Of a stretch of 64,000 nucleotides of DNA, positions 33,090 to 41,217 are shown piece by piece. Numbering within the stretch: the stretch's first letter is position 1; each line of letters opens with the position of its first letter. The DNA lies in assembly GCA_964564915.1 (NCBI GenBank), contig CAZMCU010000001.1, positions 18,695-82,694 of the forward strand. Direction: 5' to 3'. Made by a program: the position numbers and the translations under genes. Source of the stretch: JAFGBM01 sp964564915. GTDB lineage: Bacteria; Actinomycetota; Actinomycetes; Actinomycetales; Demequinaceae. Under the pieces are notes generated by a model. That model was not told the origin of the DNA and did no database searches. It was given only the letters and a program-made list of their open reading frames with translations.

Positions 33090-33938
33090 ATGGCGCGGGA
33101 GCAGAGGCCCCTGGTGTCCCTGCTGATTCCCGTCAAGAACGGGATGCCCTACCTGGAGGAAGCGATCGCCAGTGCGCTCCACCAGTGGACGCCTGAGATG
33201 GAAGTCATCGTCCGAGATAACTGCTCGACGGACGGCACCTTAGCCTTCCTTGACTCCCTTCACGATCCACGGATCCGCGTCGTCCACGCCCCCGAACCCG
33301 TGTCGGCTGGGACCAACTGGACCGCGGTGTGCGAACTCGCGACCGGCAGGTACACGAAACTGCTTTGTGCGGATGACACGCTTCTGCCCGGCGGGCTGGA
33401 GAGACAGCTTCAGGCTGCCGTGGATCATCCCGAGGCGGTCCTCGTTGCCTCACGGAGGCAAATCATCGACGCCAAGGGCAGGGTGGTAATTCGCCATCAT
33501 GGCCTGTCGAGTCTCGTGGGAGTGTTCGGGGGAGCGGAGGCGGTGAGGAAGGCGGTGCTTGCCGGCAACAATCCCATGGGGGAGCCGTCATCGGTCCTCT
33601 TCCGCACCGATGCGCTCCAAGCCTCTCTTCCGTTTACGGAGGAGTACCCGTACCTGACCGACCTTGACATGTACATCAAGGTGTTGAGTCACGGTTCGCT
33701 CGTTGGCCTTGCGACTCTCGACGCGACGTTCCGACTCAGCAAGAGTTCTTGGTCTCAATCGATCGTCGGATCCCAACTCCAGGAGTTCCGCGGGTGGATC
33801 CGCTCCCTGCTAACACACGGGGTGCTGACGCTTTCCCCACCCAGGCGGGCGCTCCTTGAGGTCACCATCGTCGCGAAGTTCCTTGCTCGGCGCATCGTCA
33901 TCGCCATGACACCGCTTCTCACCGCCCTGCGTCGCTAG
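33090..33938 (+). CDS. family 2 glycosyltransferase
   Basis: 282 aa. GT-A fold with LVSLLIPVKNGMPYLEEAI, VIVRDNCSTDGTLAFL and KLLCADDTLLPGGL, where the DD of CADD is the metal-binding pair. A soluble enzyme with only a weakly hydrophobic C-terminus. ATG 33090 is preceded by GGAAGGAG at about nine bases, so this gene is leadered; a TACAAT box lies at 33050-33055. Its TAG stop overlaps the stop of the convergent reductase-like gene (CTAG). Confidence 0.88.
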   Translation: MAREQRPLVSLLIPVKNGMPYLEEAIASALHQWTPEMEVIVRDNCSTDGTLAFLDSLHDPRIRVVHAPEPVSAGTNWTAVCELATGRYTKLLCADDTLLPGGLERQLQAAVDHPEAVLVASRRQIIDAKGRVVIRHHGLSSLVGVFGGAEAVRKAVLAGNNPMGEPSSVLFRTDALQASLPFTEEYPYLTDLDMYIKVLSHGSLVGLATLDATFRLSKSSWSQSIVGSQLQEFRGWIRSLLTHGVLTLSPPRRALLEVTIVAKFLARRIVIAMTPLLTALRR

Positions 33939-34816
33939 GTACCCGCTGCGGATCTCCACGTCCGTTCCAGCCCCTCCGCAAGCGTCCTCGGCGCGGCCCA
34001 TCCATCTGGCAGTGGCCACGTGCCGGCATGGAGAACGGTCTCGTCGACCCGGCCCGTGTTGTCGAACGAGCATGACACCGGACGTCCCGCAACGTCACCG
34101 AGGGTTCGCACAACCTCCCCGACCGTAACGTCGTCCGGCGAGCGCAGACAGAGAAGCGACGATTCCTGCTGCCCAGCGGCCGCGATAAAGCCCGACACGA
34201 CATCGTCAACGTAGAGCAGGTTGATCGGTTGCTCGGCGGAGCCAAGGCCCACCGGGTGCCCTTCCATCAACGCCGCCAGCAAGCGGGGGACCAACTTGTC
34301 GCGGACGTCTTCGGGTCCAAAGGTGTCGTAGAGAATGACCTGCCTGATGTCGAGTCCCGAGACGACCCTGTAGTAGTCGGAAATGTCGAGAAACGCCTGC
34401 TTGGTCGCGGAGTACAGGGAAATGGGCGCGGGAATCCCCTCCCGGAACTGAAAGTAACTCATGGCGCCCACCACCACCGCGTCCGTGCCCCGAAGGCCGT
34501 CAAGCAGATGCGTGCCGAACGTCACGTTGGCCTCGATGAGGAGCGGGACGTCTGCGGGGGTGTGCTCCTTCACGTAGTGCGTCGCGAGGTGGAAGACGAC
34601 CTCGGGGCTCGCGCGACTGACGAGCCGCTGCACATCCTCACCGGACGTAAAGACAACCGATTCGACCCCAGCCGACCGAAGCCGTTCGCCCATCGCGGAT
34701 CTTGCGGAGGTTGGCCTCTGCAGCGCGGAGACCTGCCACCCGTCGGCCACCAGTGTCAGGGCAAGGTGGTGCCCGAGGAAGCCCGTGGCTCCCGTCACGA
34801 GCGCGTGGCGGGTCAC
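33935..34816 (-). CDS. NAD-dependent epimerase/dehydratase, candidate CDP-4-keto-3,6-dideoxyhexose reductase
   Basis: 293 aa extended SDR. Rossmann motif ALVTGATGFLGHHLAL, active-site Y and K in SLYSATKQAFLDI, and LLYVDDVVSGFI. It overlaps the RmlC-like epimerase gene by GTGA and lies back-to-back with the dideoxyhexose dehydrase, so the most likely job is the last reduction to CDP-abequose, -paratose or -ascarylose (RfbJ/RfbS/AscF-like). The exact stereochemistry cannot be read. GTG 34816 chosen for the overlap; upstream frame is noise. Confidence 0.82.
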   Translation of the reverse strand: MTRHALVTGATGFLGHHLALTLVADGWQVSALQRPTSARSAMGERLRSAGVESVVFTSGEDVQRLVSRASPEVVFHLATHYVKEHTPADVPLLIEANVTFGTHLLDGLRGTDAVVVGAMSYFQFREGIPAPISLYSATKQAFLDISDYYRVVSGLDIRQVILYDTFGPEDVRDKLVPRLLAALMEGHPVGLGSAEQPINLLYVDDVVSGFIAAAGQQESSLLCLRSPDDVTVGEVVRTLGDVAGRPVSCSFDNTGRVDETVLHAGTWPLPDGWAAPRTLAEGLERTWRSAAGT

Positions 34817-35340
34817 CGCGCGGCCTCGAAGGGACTGTCGTACGAATCGAGCGGCACGAAGTTCTCGTCCCGCTGCGAGATGGGCCCCGCAGGAAGCGGC
34901 CACGCACAGTCGATCGAACTCCACAGGATGCCGGTGTCGTGTTCGGGCGAGTACGGGGCGTCAACGGCGTAGTTCACGATCGTGCCGTCGTCAAGCGCCT
35001 GAAATCCGTGAGCAAAACCGAGGGGAATCCACACAGCGGCCCCCGTGGCTGCATCGAGTCTCACGGAGGTCACGTTGCCGAAACCCGTGCCGCGCCTCAG
35101 GTCGACCGCAACATCCATGACGGCCCCACGACTCACCCAGACGAGTTTGTTGCAAGCGAAGGGGGGCGCCTGAAAGTGCATTCCCCTGATCGCGCCAGCG
35201 ACCGAACTCGTCCAGTAGATCTCACGGACGTCGAAAGAGGGAAGGGCGCTCGATGCCGCCGCGAAGGGCTTGCTGAACACGCCGCGGTCATCCGTCTGGA
35301 AGTGTGTGGGAAGCACAACCGGTTGCTCGGGGGCTAGCAC
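34813..35340 (-). CDS. RmlC-like cupin epimerase (dTDP-4-dehydrorhamnose 3,5-epimerase family)
   Basis: 175 aa cupin. Motifs: TDDRGVFSKPFA, REIYWTSSVAGAIRGMHFQ (catalytic His in RGMHFQ), AVMDVAVDLRRG, and WIPLGFAHGFQALDD. The neighbours use CDP-sugars, so this protein may be the C-5 epimerase that diverts CDP-4-keto-3,6-dideoxyglucose to the ascarylose branch (AscE-like) rather than a true dTDP-rhamnose enzyme; the rest of a dTDP-rhamnose set is absent here. GTG 35340 has AAGGAG four bases upstream and is preferred to a start 16 codons earlier. Confidence 0.85.
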   Translation of the reverse strand: MLAPEQPVVLPTHFQTDDRGVFSKPFAAASSALPSFDVREIYWTSSVAGAIRGMHFQAPPFACNKLVWVSRGAVMDVAVDLRRGTGFGNVTSVRLDAATGAAVWIPLGFAHGFQALDDGTIVNYAVDAPYSPEHDTGILWSSIDCAWPLPAGPISQRDENFVPLDSYDSPFEAAR

Positions 35341-35489
35341 CGCTCTCCTTCGATTCTGGCCTTCTCCCAGACTAGTCGGACCGCTCACAAGGGGTGGGCA
35401 AGAGTCGGCATCCGATCACCTAACCGCTACCCCGCTGCCCACCATCCGCGACTAAAGTCAAGACGTAGCCGTCTGACCCCTTCCACCTC

Positions 35490-35494
35490 AGGAG
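35490..35494 (+). promoter_or_regulatory. ribosome binding site that points to a GTT start of rfbH
   Basis: AGGAG, 6 nt before GTT 35501. No ATG, GTG or TTG is in frame between the stop at 35474 and GTG 35615. Confidence 0.6.
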
Positions 35495-35500
35495 TTCGTC

Positions 35501-36811
35501 GTTTCTGAAACCGAGCGTCAATCGATCCTCGACCGGGTTCGCCGTTTTGCGGAGTCCGCCATCGAGACGCAGCCGTTCGTCCCAGGAGAGTCTCCCGTTC
35601 CGATCTCGGGCAAGGTGCTCGACGCAGACGACTTCGCGGCGCTCGTCGACGCTTGCCTCGATGGTTGGCTCACGGCGGGTCGTTTCCACTCCCTGTTCGA
35701 GGGCGCCCTTGCCCAGTACGTTGGGGCGCGATCCGCCGTTTTCGTCAACAGTGGGTCAAGCGCCAACCTCATCGCGTTGAGCGGGCTCACGAGCCCAAAA
35801 CTTGGAAACCGCGCCCTGAAGCCGGGCGACGAAGTCCTCACCGTCGCCGCGGGCTTCCCGACAACACTCAATCCCATTCTTCAAAACGGGCTGCAGCCCG
35901 TCGTCGTCGACGTCGAACTGGGGACCTACAACGCGATCGCCGACCGCGTGCGCGAGGCCGTTGGCCCGAAAACCCGCGCGATCATGATGGCCCACACGTT
36001 GGGCAATCCCTTCGATATCGATGCCGTTCAGGGCCTATGCAAGGAACATCACCTGTGGTTGGTCGAGGACTCGTGCGATGCGCTCGGTTCGACGTACGAC
36101 GGCCAGCACACCGGAAGCTTCGGAGACACGGCGTCGGTGAGCTTCTACCCAGCCCACCACATCACCACGGGCGAAGGCGGAGCCGTTTTCGTGAAGTCGC
36201 CTCTCGTGAGGAGGCAGGTCGAGTCGTTCCGCGACTGGGGTCGGGACTGCTACTGCGAGCCGGGTCAAGACAACACGTGCCAGAAGCGATTCGAGTGGCA
36301 ACTGGGAGATCTGCCCCTGGGGTACGACCACAAGTACATCTACAGCCACGTCGGGTACAACCTCAAGGCTACGGACATGCAGGCGGCACTGGGGCTCTCG
36401 CAACTCAGCAAGCTCGACGGTTTCGTCGCATCCCGCAAACGCAACTTCTCCTACCTGGAGAAACGCCTGACCGGAGTCGACGGACTCCTCCTGCCTCGGG
36501 CAACGTCCCAATCCGATCCCGCGTGGTTCGGATACCCCATCACCCTCGATCCCGAACACCCGGCCGAGCGAAGCGACCTTCTGCGGTTCCTGGAGAGCCG
36601 CAGAATCGGCACGCGTCCCATCTTCGCCGGAAACCTCCTCAAACAGCCCGCCTACACGGGTGTCGATTTCCGCGTCGTCGGGGACCTGACCAACACCGAC
36701 ATCATCATGAACCGATCCTTCTGGGTCGGTGTGTACCCCGGCTTGACGGAGCCGATGCTCGACTACGTCGCCGACTCCATCACCGAGTTCATGATGACGG
36801 CGACGAGGTAG
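35501..36811 (+). CDS. rfbH: CDP-4-keto-6-deoxyglucose 3-dehydrase (E1, PMP and 2Fe-2S)
   Basis: 436 aa if read from 35501. With a reductase partner it removes the 3-hydroxyl of CDP-4-keto-6-deoxyglucose. The aminotransferase-fold Lys is replaced by His in SFYPAHHITTGEGG, diagnostic of E1, and the 2Fe-2S ligands are in DCYCEPGQDNTC (C-x-C-x7-C) plus Cys in VEDSCDALG. The homologous N-terminus (RQSILDRVRRFAESAI) lies before the first ATG/GTG/TTG (GTG 35615). A strong AGGAG at 35490-35494 sits 6 nt before a GTT codon, so a non-canonical GTT start is inferred; from 35615 the protein would lose 38 residues. Confidence 0.92.
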   Translation, partial: VSETERQSILDRVRRFAESAIETQPFVPGESPVPISGKVLDADDFAALVDACLDGWLTAGRFHSLFEGALAQYVGARSAVFVNSGSSANLIALSGLTSPKLGNRALKPGDEVLTVAAGFPTTLNPILQNGLQPVVVDVELGTYNAIADRVREAVGPKTRAIMMAHTLGNPFDIDAVQGLCKEHHLWLVEDSCDALGSTYDGQHTGSFGDTASVSFYPAHHITTGEGGAVFVKSPLVRRQVESFRDWGRDCYCEPGQDNTCQKRFEWQLGDLPLGYDHKYIYSHVGYNLKATDMQAALGLSQLSKLDGFVASRKRNFSYLEKRLTGVDGLLLPRATSQSDPAWFGYPITLDPEHPAERSDLLRFLESRRIGTRPIFAGNLLKQPAYTGVDFRVVGDLTNTDIIMNRSFWVGVYPGLTEPMLDYVADSITEFMMTATR

Positions 36812-36814
36812 GCC

Positions 36815-37831
36815 ATGCACTACCTGGTCACGGGCCACACGGGTTTCAAGGGAAGTTGGCTCACGCTCATGCTCAAGGGCAGGGGGCACACGGTATCTGG
36901 CCTCGCACTCGACCCCATCCCGGGCGCCCTATTCGAGCGAGCCCGTCTTTCGGAACTTGTGGAAAATGACCTTCGCCTCGACATTCGAGACGCGGTGGCG
37001 ACCGCCCAGGCGATTCTCGCGGTGTCTCCCGATGTCGTGATCCATATGGCGGCACAACCTCTGGTACGCGAGTCGTACCGAGCCCCGCGGGAAACCTTCG
37101 AGACGAACGTCATGGGCACCCTCAACGTCATCGAGGGAGTCTCCCGCACGGAGTCGGTCAAGGCCCATGTTGTCGTCACGACGGACAAGGTGTATCTCAA
37201 CGTCGACCAAGAAGCAGGCTATGTCGAGACCGACGCACTGGGAGCCGGGGACCCCTACAGCACGTCGAAGGCGATGGCCGACCTGCTCGTCCAATCCTGG
37301 GTGACCAGTTTCCCCGGCGCGCCCACGGCGATAGCCCGCGCGGGCAACGTGATTGGCGGGGGAGACATCTGCGAGGGTCGCCTTCTCCCCGATCTCATCA
37401 ACGCGTTCGACGCTGGACAGTCTCCTCGATTGCGTTACCCCGCGGCCGTCCGCCCCTGGCAGCATGTACTCGACTGCCTCAACGGCTACCTGATGCTGAC
37501 CGACGCTTTGCTCGCGGGCACAGCACGCGGCGCGTGGAACTTCGGTCCGGGTCGCGACAGTTTCGTGGACGTCGCCCACGTTGCCGATCGTGTCGCATCG
37601 CACTTCGGGGATGGCGCAGCATGGGTGACCGACGACGGCGAGAATCCCCACGAGGCAGGCCTGCTCGCTCTGGACGCCACGAAGGCCGAGAACGACCTCG
37701 GCTGGCACAACCGACTTTCCTTCACCGAGAGCATCGAATGGACGGTCACATGGGAGAAGGAGACCCGCGCGGGGAAGGACCCGCGCGCGGCGACGAACGA
37801 GCAGATCGCCGCGTTCGAGCGGCGTTCATGA
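36815..37831 (+). CDS. rfbG: CDP-glucose 4,6-dehydratase
   Basis: 338 aa extended SDR. It turns CDP-glucose into CDP-4-keto-6-deoxyglucose. Subfamily motifs: YLVTGHTGFKGSWLTLML, HMAAQPLVRESYRAPRETFE, TTDKVYLN (catalytic Thr-Asp-Lys), DPYSTSKAMADLL (YxxxK), and ARAGNVIGGGD with RPWQHVLDCLNGYL. It follows rfbH by three bases and overlaps the GtrA gene by ATGA, so rfbH-rfbG-gtrA form a unit. Confidence 0.95.
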   Translation: MHYLVTGHTGFKGSWLTLMLKGRGHTVSGLALDPIPGALFERARLSELVENDLRLDIRDAVATAQAILAVSPDVVIHMAAQPLVRESYRAPRETFETNVMGTLNVIEGVSRTESVKAHVVVTTDKVYLNVDQEAGYVETDALGAGDPYSTSKAMADLLVQSWVTSFPGAPTAIARAGNVIGGGDICEGRLLPDLINAFDAGQSPRLRYPAAVRPWQHVLDCLNGYLMLTDALLAGTARGAWNFGPGRDSFVDVAHVADRVASHFGDGAAWVTDDGENPHEAGLLALDATKAENDLGWHNRLSFTESIEWTVTWEKETRAGKDPRAATNEQIAAFERRS

Positions 37832-38298
37832 GCGAAGATCCCGGGCTCGCCAACGGCCCCCCTCGGTCCAGCCTGGCGCAGCGCATCGTCCGTGACCAAC
37901 GTTTCGCGTTCCTCGTGGTGGGGGGAATCAACACCGTCGTGGGGTTCGGCCTCTTTGTCGTCCTCGACCTCACCCTCGGTCGGTGGGTGGACGGCACCGT
38001 CGGAACCGTCGCTGGCTCCCTTGCGACACTCCTCTCGTCCCATGTCCTCGCGGTGCTTTTCGCCTTCGCCCTCTACCGCCGTTTCGTCTTCAAGGTCGAG
38101 CACCACTGGTGGCGAGACCTCGCCCGATTCGAGAGCGTGTACCTGGTTGCCCTCGGCATCAACTCTGTCGCACTTCCGCTGGCCGTCCAGGCGGGCGCGA
38201 GCCGAATCGTCGCCCAAGCCATCATCACGCTCGCGCTGACCGTTCTGAGTTACTTCGGCCACCGCAATTTCTCGTTCCGGCGGGGAGCGAAGGACTAG
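37828..38298 (+). CDS. GtrA family membrane protein
   Basis: 156 aa with four transmembrane helices. Motifs of the GtrA family are FLVVGGINTVVGFGLF and FALYRRFVFK, with SYFGHRNFSFR at the end. GtrA proteins are thought to help flip polyprenyl-phosphate sugars made by GtrB-type transferases such as the one at 31893. Translationally coupled to rfbG (ATGA). Confidence 0.92.
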   Translation: MSEDPGLANGPPRSSLAQRIVRDQRFAFLVVGGINTVVGFGLFVVLDLTLGRWVDGTVGTVAGSLATLLSSHVLAVLFAFALYRRFVFKVEHHWWRDLARFESVYLVALGINSVALPLAVQAGASRIVAQAIITLALTVLSYFGHRNFSFRRGAKD

Positions 38299-38337
38299 TC
38301 CGCGTTTCTGACGTCGGCCGTTCGCGCGACGTACCGG

Positions 38338-38343
38338 TACCGT
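38338..38343 (+). promoter_or_regulatory. -10 box, leaderless promoter of dcd
   Basis: TACCGT, then 6 nt, then ATG 38350. Confidence 0.55.
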
Positions 38344-38349
38344 GTTGTC

Positions 38350-38925
38350 ATGCTCCTCTCCGATCGCGACATTCGCGCCGAGATCGATTCCGGCAGGGTC
38401 GTCCTCGACCCCTTCGACCTCGAAATGCTCCAACCGTCGTCGATCGACGTGCGCCTCGATCGGTTCTTCCGCGTATTCGATAACCACAAGTACGCGGCAA
38501 TCGATCCCGCGATCGAGCAGGCGGAGTTGACGCGCTTGGTCGAGGTAGGCAAGGACGAACCCCTCATCCTTCACCCCGGCGAATTCGTCCTGGGTTCGTC
38601 ATACGAGTCGGTCAAGCTCCCGGACGACATCGCCGCGCGGCTTGAGGGTAAATCCTCCCTCGGACGCCTCGGACTTCTCACCCATTCGACTGCCGGATTC
38701 ATCGACCCCGGCTTCGAGGGCACCGTGACGCTTGAACTCAGCAACGTTGCCACCCTTCCCATCAACCTGTGGCCGGGCATGAAGATCGGCCAAATGTGCT
38801 TCTTCCGGCTGTCATCCCCATCGGAGCACCCCTACGGCTGGGATAAGTACGGGTCGCGCTACGGTGGTCAAAGGGGGCCGACCGCGTCCCGTAGTCACCT
38901 CAACTTCCATCGGACGGACGTCTAG
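38350..38925 (+). CDS. dcd: dCTP deaminase
   Basis: 191 aa. dUTPase-fold enzyme. Motifs: IDSGRVVLDPFDLEMLQPSS and IDVRLDRFFRVF, HPGEFVLGSS, RLEGKSSLGRLGLLTHSTAG followed by FIDPGFEGTVTLEL (catalytic Glu), and GWDKYGSRYGGQRGPTASR. It deaminates dCTP to dUTP; actinobacterial members may also hydrolyse to dUMP, which the sequence alone does not settle. It is a housekeeping gene embedded in the glycan region with its own leaderless promoter. Confidence 0.96.
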   Translation: MLLSDRDIRAEIDSGRVVLDPFDLEMLQPSSIDVRLDRFFRVFDNHKYAAIDPAIEQAELTRLVEVGKDEPLILHPGEFVLGSSYESVKLPDDIAARLEGKSSLGRLGLLTHSTAGFIDPGFEGTVTLELSNVATLPINLWPGMKIGQMCFFRLSSPSEHPYGWDKYGSRYGGQRGPTASRSHLNFHRTDV

Positions 38926-38935
38926 GACTCCCCGA

Positions 38936-38941
38936 TACACT
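38936..38941 (+). promoter_or_regulatory. -10 box, leaderless promoter of the GT2 gene at 38948
   Basis: TACACT, then 6 nt, then GTG 38948. Confidence 0.55.
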
Positions 38942-38947
38942 GCCCAC

Positions 38948-39934
38948 GTGAGTGGTTCCGGCGCGAAAACGGTCTCGGTTGCCCTGTGTACCTACAACGG
39001 CGAGGCTTTCGTTGGCGACCAACTCCGGTCCATCCTCGACCAGGAAACCCCCGCCCTCGAGGTCGTCATCTCCGATGACGGCTCGACCGATGGAACACTC
39101 GCCATCATCGACGACGTCACGAAGGGATACCCCGGCCCAACGGACATCCGCCTGACCCACACGACCCGCGTCGGAGGCGTCACCCAGAACTTTGACCGGG
39201 CGATCGGGGCGTGCCGCGGCGACGTCGTTGCCCTGTGCGATCAGGACGACGTCTGGGAACCCCGCAAACTCAGTGTGCTGGGACAGCAGTTCGTTGATGC
39301 GCCCCCCCACCGCTTGGTTTTCTCCAATGCCTCCCTCATCGACGAAACCGGCACCCGTCTGCCCGGGACCCTCCACGACAGCCTCCGACTTGGGCGTCGG
39401 GAGAGGACCGAACTTCGCGCCGGTCGAGCCTTCGACCTCCTGATCCGACGCAACGTGGTCACGGGTGCCGTCGCCGCGTTCTCGAGGGACCTTTACGCTG
39501 ATGCGGCACCCTTTCCCCCATCCTGGGTGCACGACGAGTGGCTCGCCATCATCGCGTCGGCGATCGGGGAGGTGGTCCTTGTCGACGAGACCCTCGTGCA
39601 CTATCGCCTTCACTCCGCCAACCAGATCGGAATCTCGGATCCCGGGGTAGCCTCCCGGATCGGCCGCATGCTTGGTAAGAGGGGAGATCGGTACTCACGG
39701 CTGAAGACGCGAGCGGATGACCTCGTTCGCGGTCTCGAACGCCTTTCCACGCCGGGTCCCCTCCTCGCCCTCGCGCAAAGAAAACTCGCCTTCGAGGAAG
39801 CCCGAGCCGCCTACCCCAAGGCTCGCCTGAGTCGGATCACGCCCATCGTGAGGGAATGCGCCCGCGGCTCGTATTCCCACCTCTCCAGTCAACGGAGGCT
39901 CGACATGATCCGGGACCTCCTCCAACCAGCCTAG
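38948..39934 (+). CDS. family 2 glycosyltransferase, rhamnosyltransferase-like
   Basis: 328 aa. GT-A motifs: VALCTYNGEAFVGDQLRSIL, VVISDDGSTDGTLAII, VALCDQDDVWEPRKL (the DQDD metal site is typical of rhamnosyltransferase-like GT2) and FPPSWVHDEWLA, with HYRLHSANQIG toward the end. Donor and acceptor unknown. Leaderless GTG at 38948. Its stop TAG overlaps that of the convergent nucleotidyltransferase-like gene in a shared CTAG. Confidence 0.88.
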   Translation: MSGSGAKTVSVALCTYNGEAFVGDQLRSILDQETPALEVVISDDGSTDGTLAIIDDVTKGYPGPTDIRLTHTTRVGGVTQNFDRAIGACRGDVVALCDQDDVWEPRKLSVLGQQFVDAPPHRLVFSNASLIDETGTRLPGTLHDSLRLGRRERTELRAGRAFDLLIRRNVVTGAVAAFSRDLYADAAPFPPSWVHDEWLAIIASAIGEVVLVDETLVHYRLHSANQIGISDPGVASRIGRMLGKRGDRYSRLKTRADDLVRGLERLSTPGPLLALAQRKLAFEEARAAYPKARLSRITPIVRECARGSYSHLSSQRRLDMIRDLLQPA

Positions 39935-41217
39935 CTTGAGGTCCTACTTCCGCGGAGTCGGCTCTTGAGGCGATCCCACCGAGCTTCGCCGAGAATCATG
40001 CGAGCCGATTGGCCGACCATCCGGCGAAGCCCATCCACGCTGCGGCGAAGCATCCCCCGTCTAGGCCGAAGACTCAAGCGAGACCAGGGGCGCGCAACAA
40101 GGGACAGCGGCCAGAGTGCCGGCCGAATCCGTGACATGTGTCGCTGTGTACGCAAAGCGTTTCGGACGTTGAACTGGACCGAGCGCTCAGGAACGCAGAT
40201 GCGAAAGTGGTTGCTCTCCAGCCAGGACCCTAGCATCGTCGAGGCTGTCTTCACGTCAAGGTAGCCGTCCGAGGTCACGATCCCCTGAGGCGCTAGCTCC
40301 GAGAACGAGCGCACATAGTCCTGCGCCACTGCCTTCTTGTGGATGAGCGCGTGGTACAAGAGCCCGAAGAAGTAATCATCCCTAGATGGGACTCGGACGA
40401 CATCACCCGTGGTAACGGCTTCCGCCAACATCCGCTCCTCCCATGCGCGGTCGTAGTAGCCATCACCAACGAAGCGGAAGTCGAAGAGCACGTCATCGCC
40501 ACCCACCTTGACCTTGACGTGCACACGGTAATCCTTCGCGTAAACCTTCGTCGCCCCAGCGACATAGGCAGTCTCCTCGAAGTTCCTGACCATGAGATCG
40601 ATGTCCCCGTGGCTTCCGGCGTAGTAGGCATCGGGCAAGACGTTGAAGTTGCGCAGTACCACGTAGGGCGTGGTTGAGTTCAGAACGTAGAAGAGGTGGC
40701 GGAGGCTATCCCAACCCTCCGCCCCTGCGAGATCGACCGAGAGGCTTGAACCTCCATCGTCGAGGGCAAACTCGGGGAAGTCCCCGTTTTCGAAGTCCTC
40801 AGCGTTTCTGCCTAGGAGGAGCACAAGATCGTGATCGAACTCCTGCGGAGAATTAGTCGCATGGACCTTATGGCCACCACCCGTCCACTCGCGATACCGG
40901 GCCTTCGCTCCAAAAACCGTCGCGTTGACCTCAGCTGGCCCGCGCGACGTCGCCTCCATCGCATACCGGGGAGCGTGATCTCTCACCACTACCACGAGAA
41001 ACGGGTCGGTCCCCACGTGAGTCTCTTTCGAAGAGCCAGGGGGAAGAAGCAGCCCATAGAAGCGGGTGAGATTCTCCGAAAACGCTTCCTCGCTCCAACG
41101 AATCTCTACCGTCCGAACGATCTCGAAGTTCTCGGCGATGTCGTCGAGAATGCGCTTCTCAATCGAGCGTGCTGCCGACCACAGGACGAAAAGGTGAGAC
41201 TCCGCGGCGTCGGACAA
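39931..41217 (-). CDS. nucleotidyltransferase-like protein of a glycan locus, unknown function
   Basis: 428 aa. Two parts: an N-terminal ~150-residue domain with YREWTGGGHKVHATN and HDLVLLLGRN, not recognised, and a middle domain with AGSHGDIDLMVRN (residues 200-212), which resembles the G-S-x-x-x-D-x-D core of nucleotidyltransferases, followed by VLFDFRFVGDGYYD with a possible third acid. The last ~100 residues are rich in Arg and Trp. TTG start at 41217, supported by AAAGGAA about eight bases upstream. Divergent from the methyltransferase-kinase-like gene, with which it may act. Function is not established. Confidence 0.7.
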   Translation of the reverse strand: MSDAAESHLFVLWSAARSIEKRILDDIAENFEIVRTVEIRWSEEAFSENLTRFYGLLLPPGSSKETHVGTDPFLVVVVRDHAPRYAMEATSRGPAEVNATVFGAKARYREWTGGGHKVHATNSPQEFDHDLVLLLGRNAEDFENGDFPEFALDDGGSSLSVDLAGAEGWDSLRHLFYVLNSTTPYVVLRNFNVLPDAYYAGSHGDIDLMVRNFEETAYVAGATKVYAKDYRVHVKVKVGGDDVLFDFRFVGDGYYDRAWEERMLAEAVTTGDVVRVPSRDDYFFGLLYHALIHKKAVAQDYVRSFSELAPQGIVTSDGYLDVKTASTMLGSWLESNHFRICVPERSVQFNVRNALRTQRHMSRIRPALWPLSLVARPWSRLSLRPRRGMLRRSVDGLRRMVGQSARMILGEARWDRLKSRLRGSRTSS

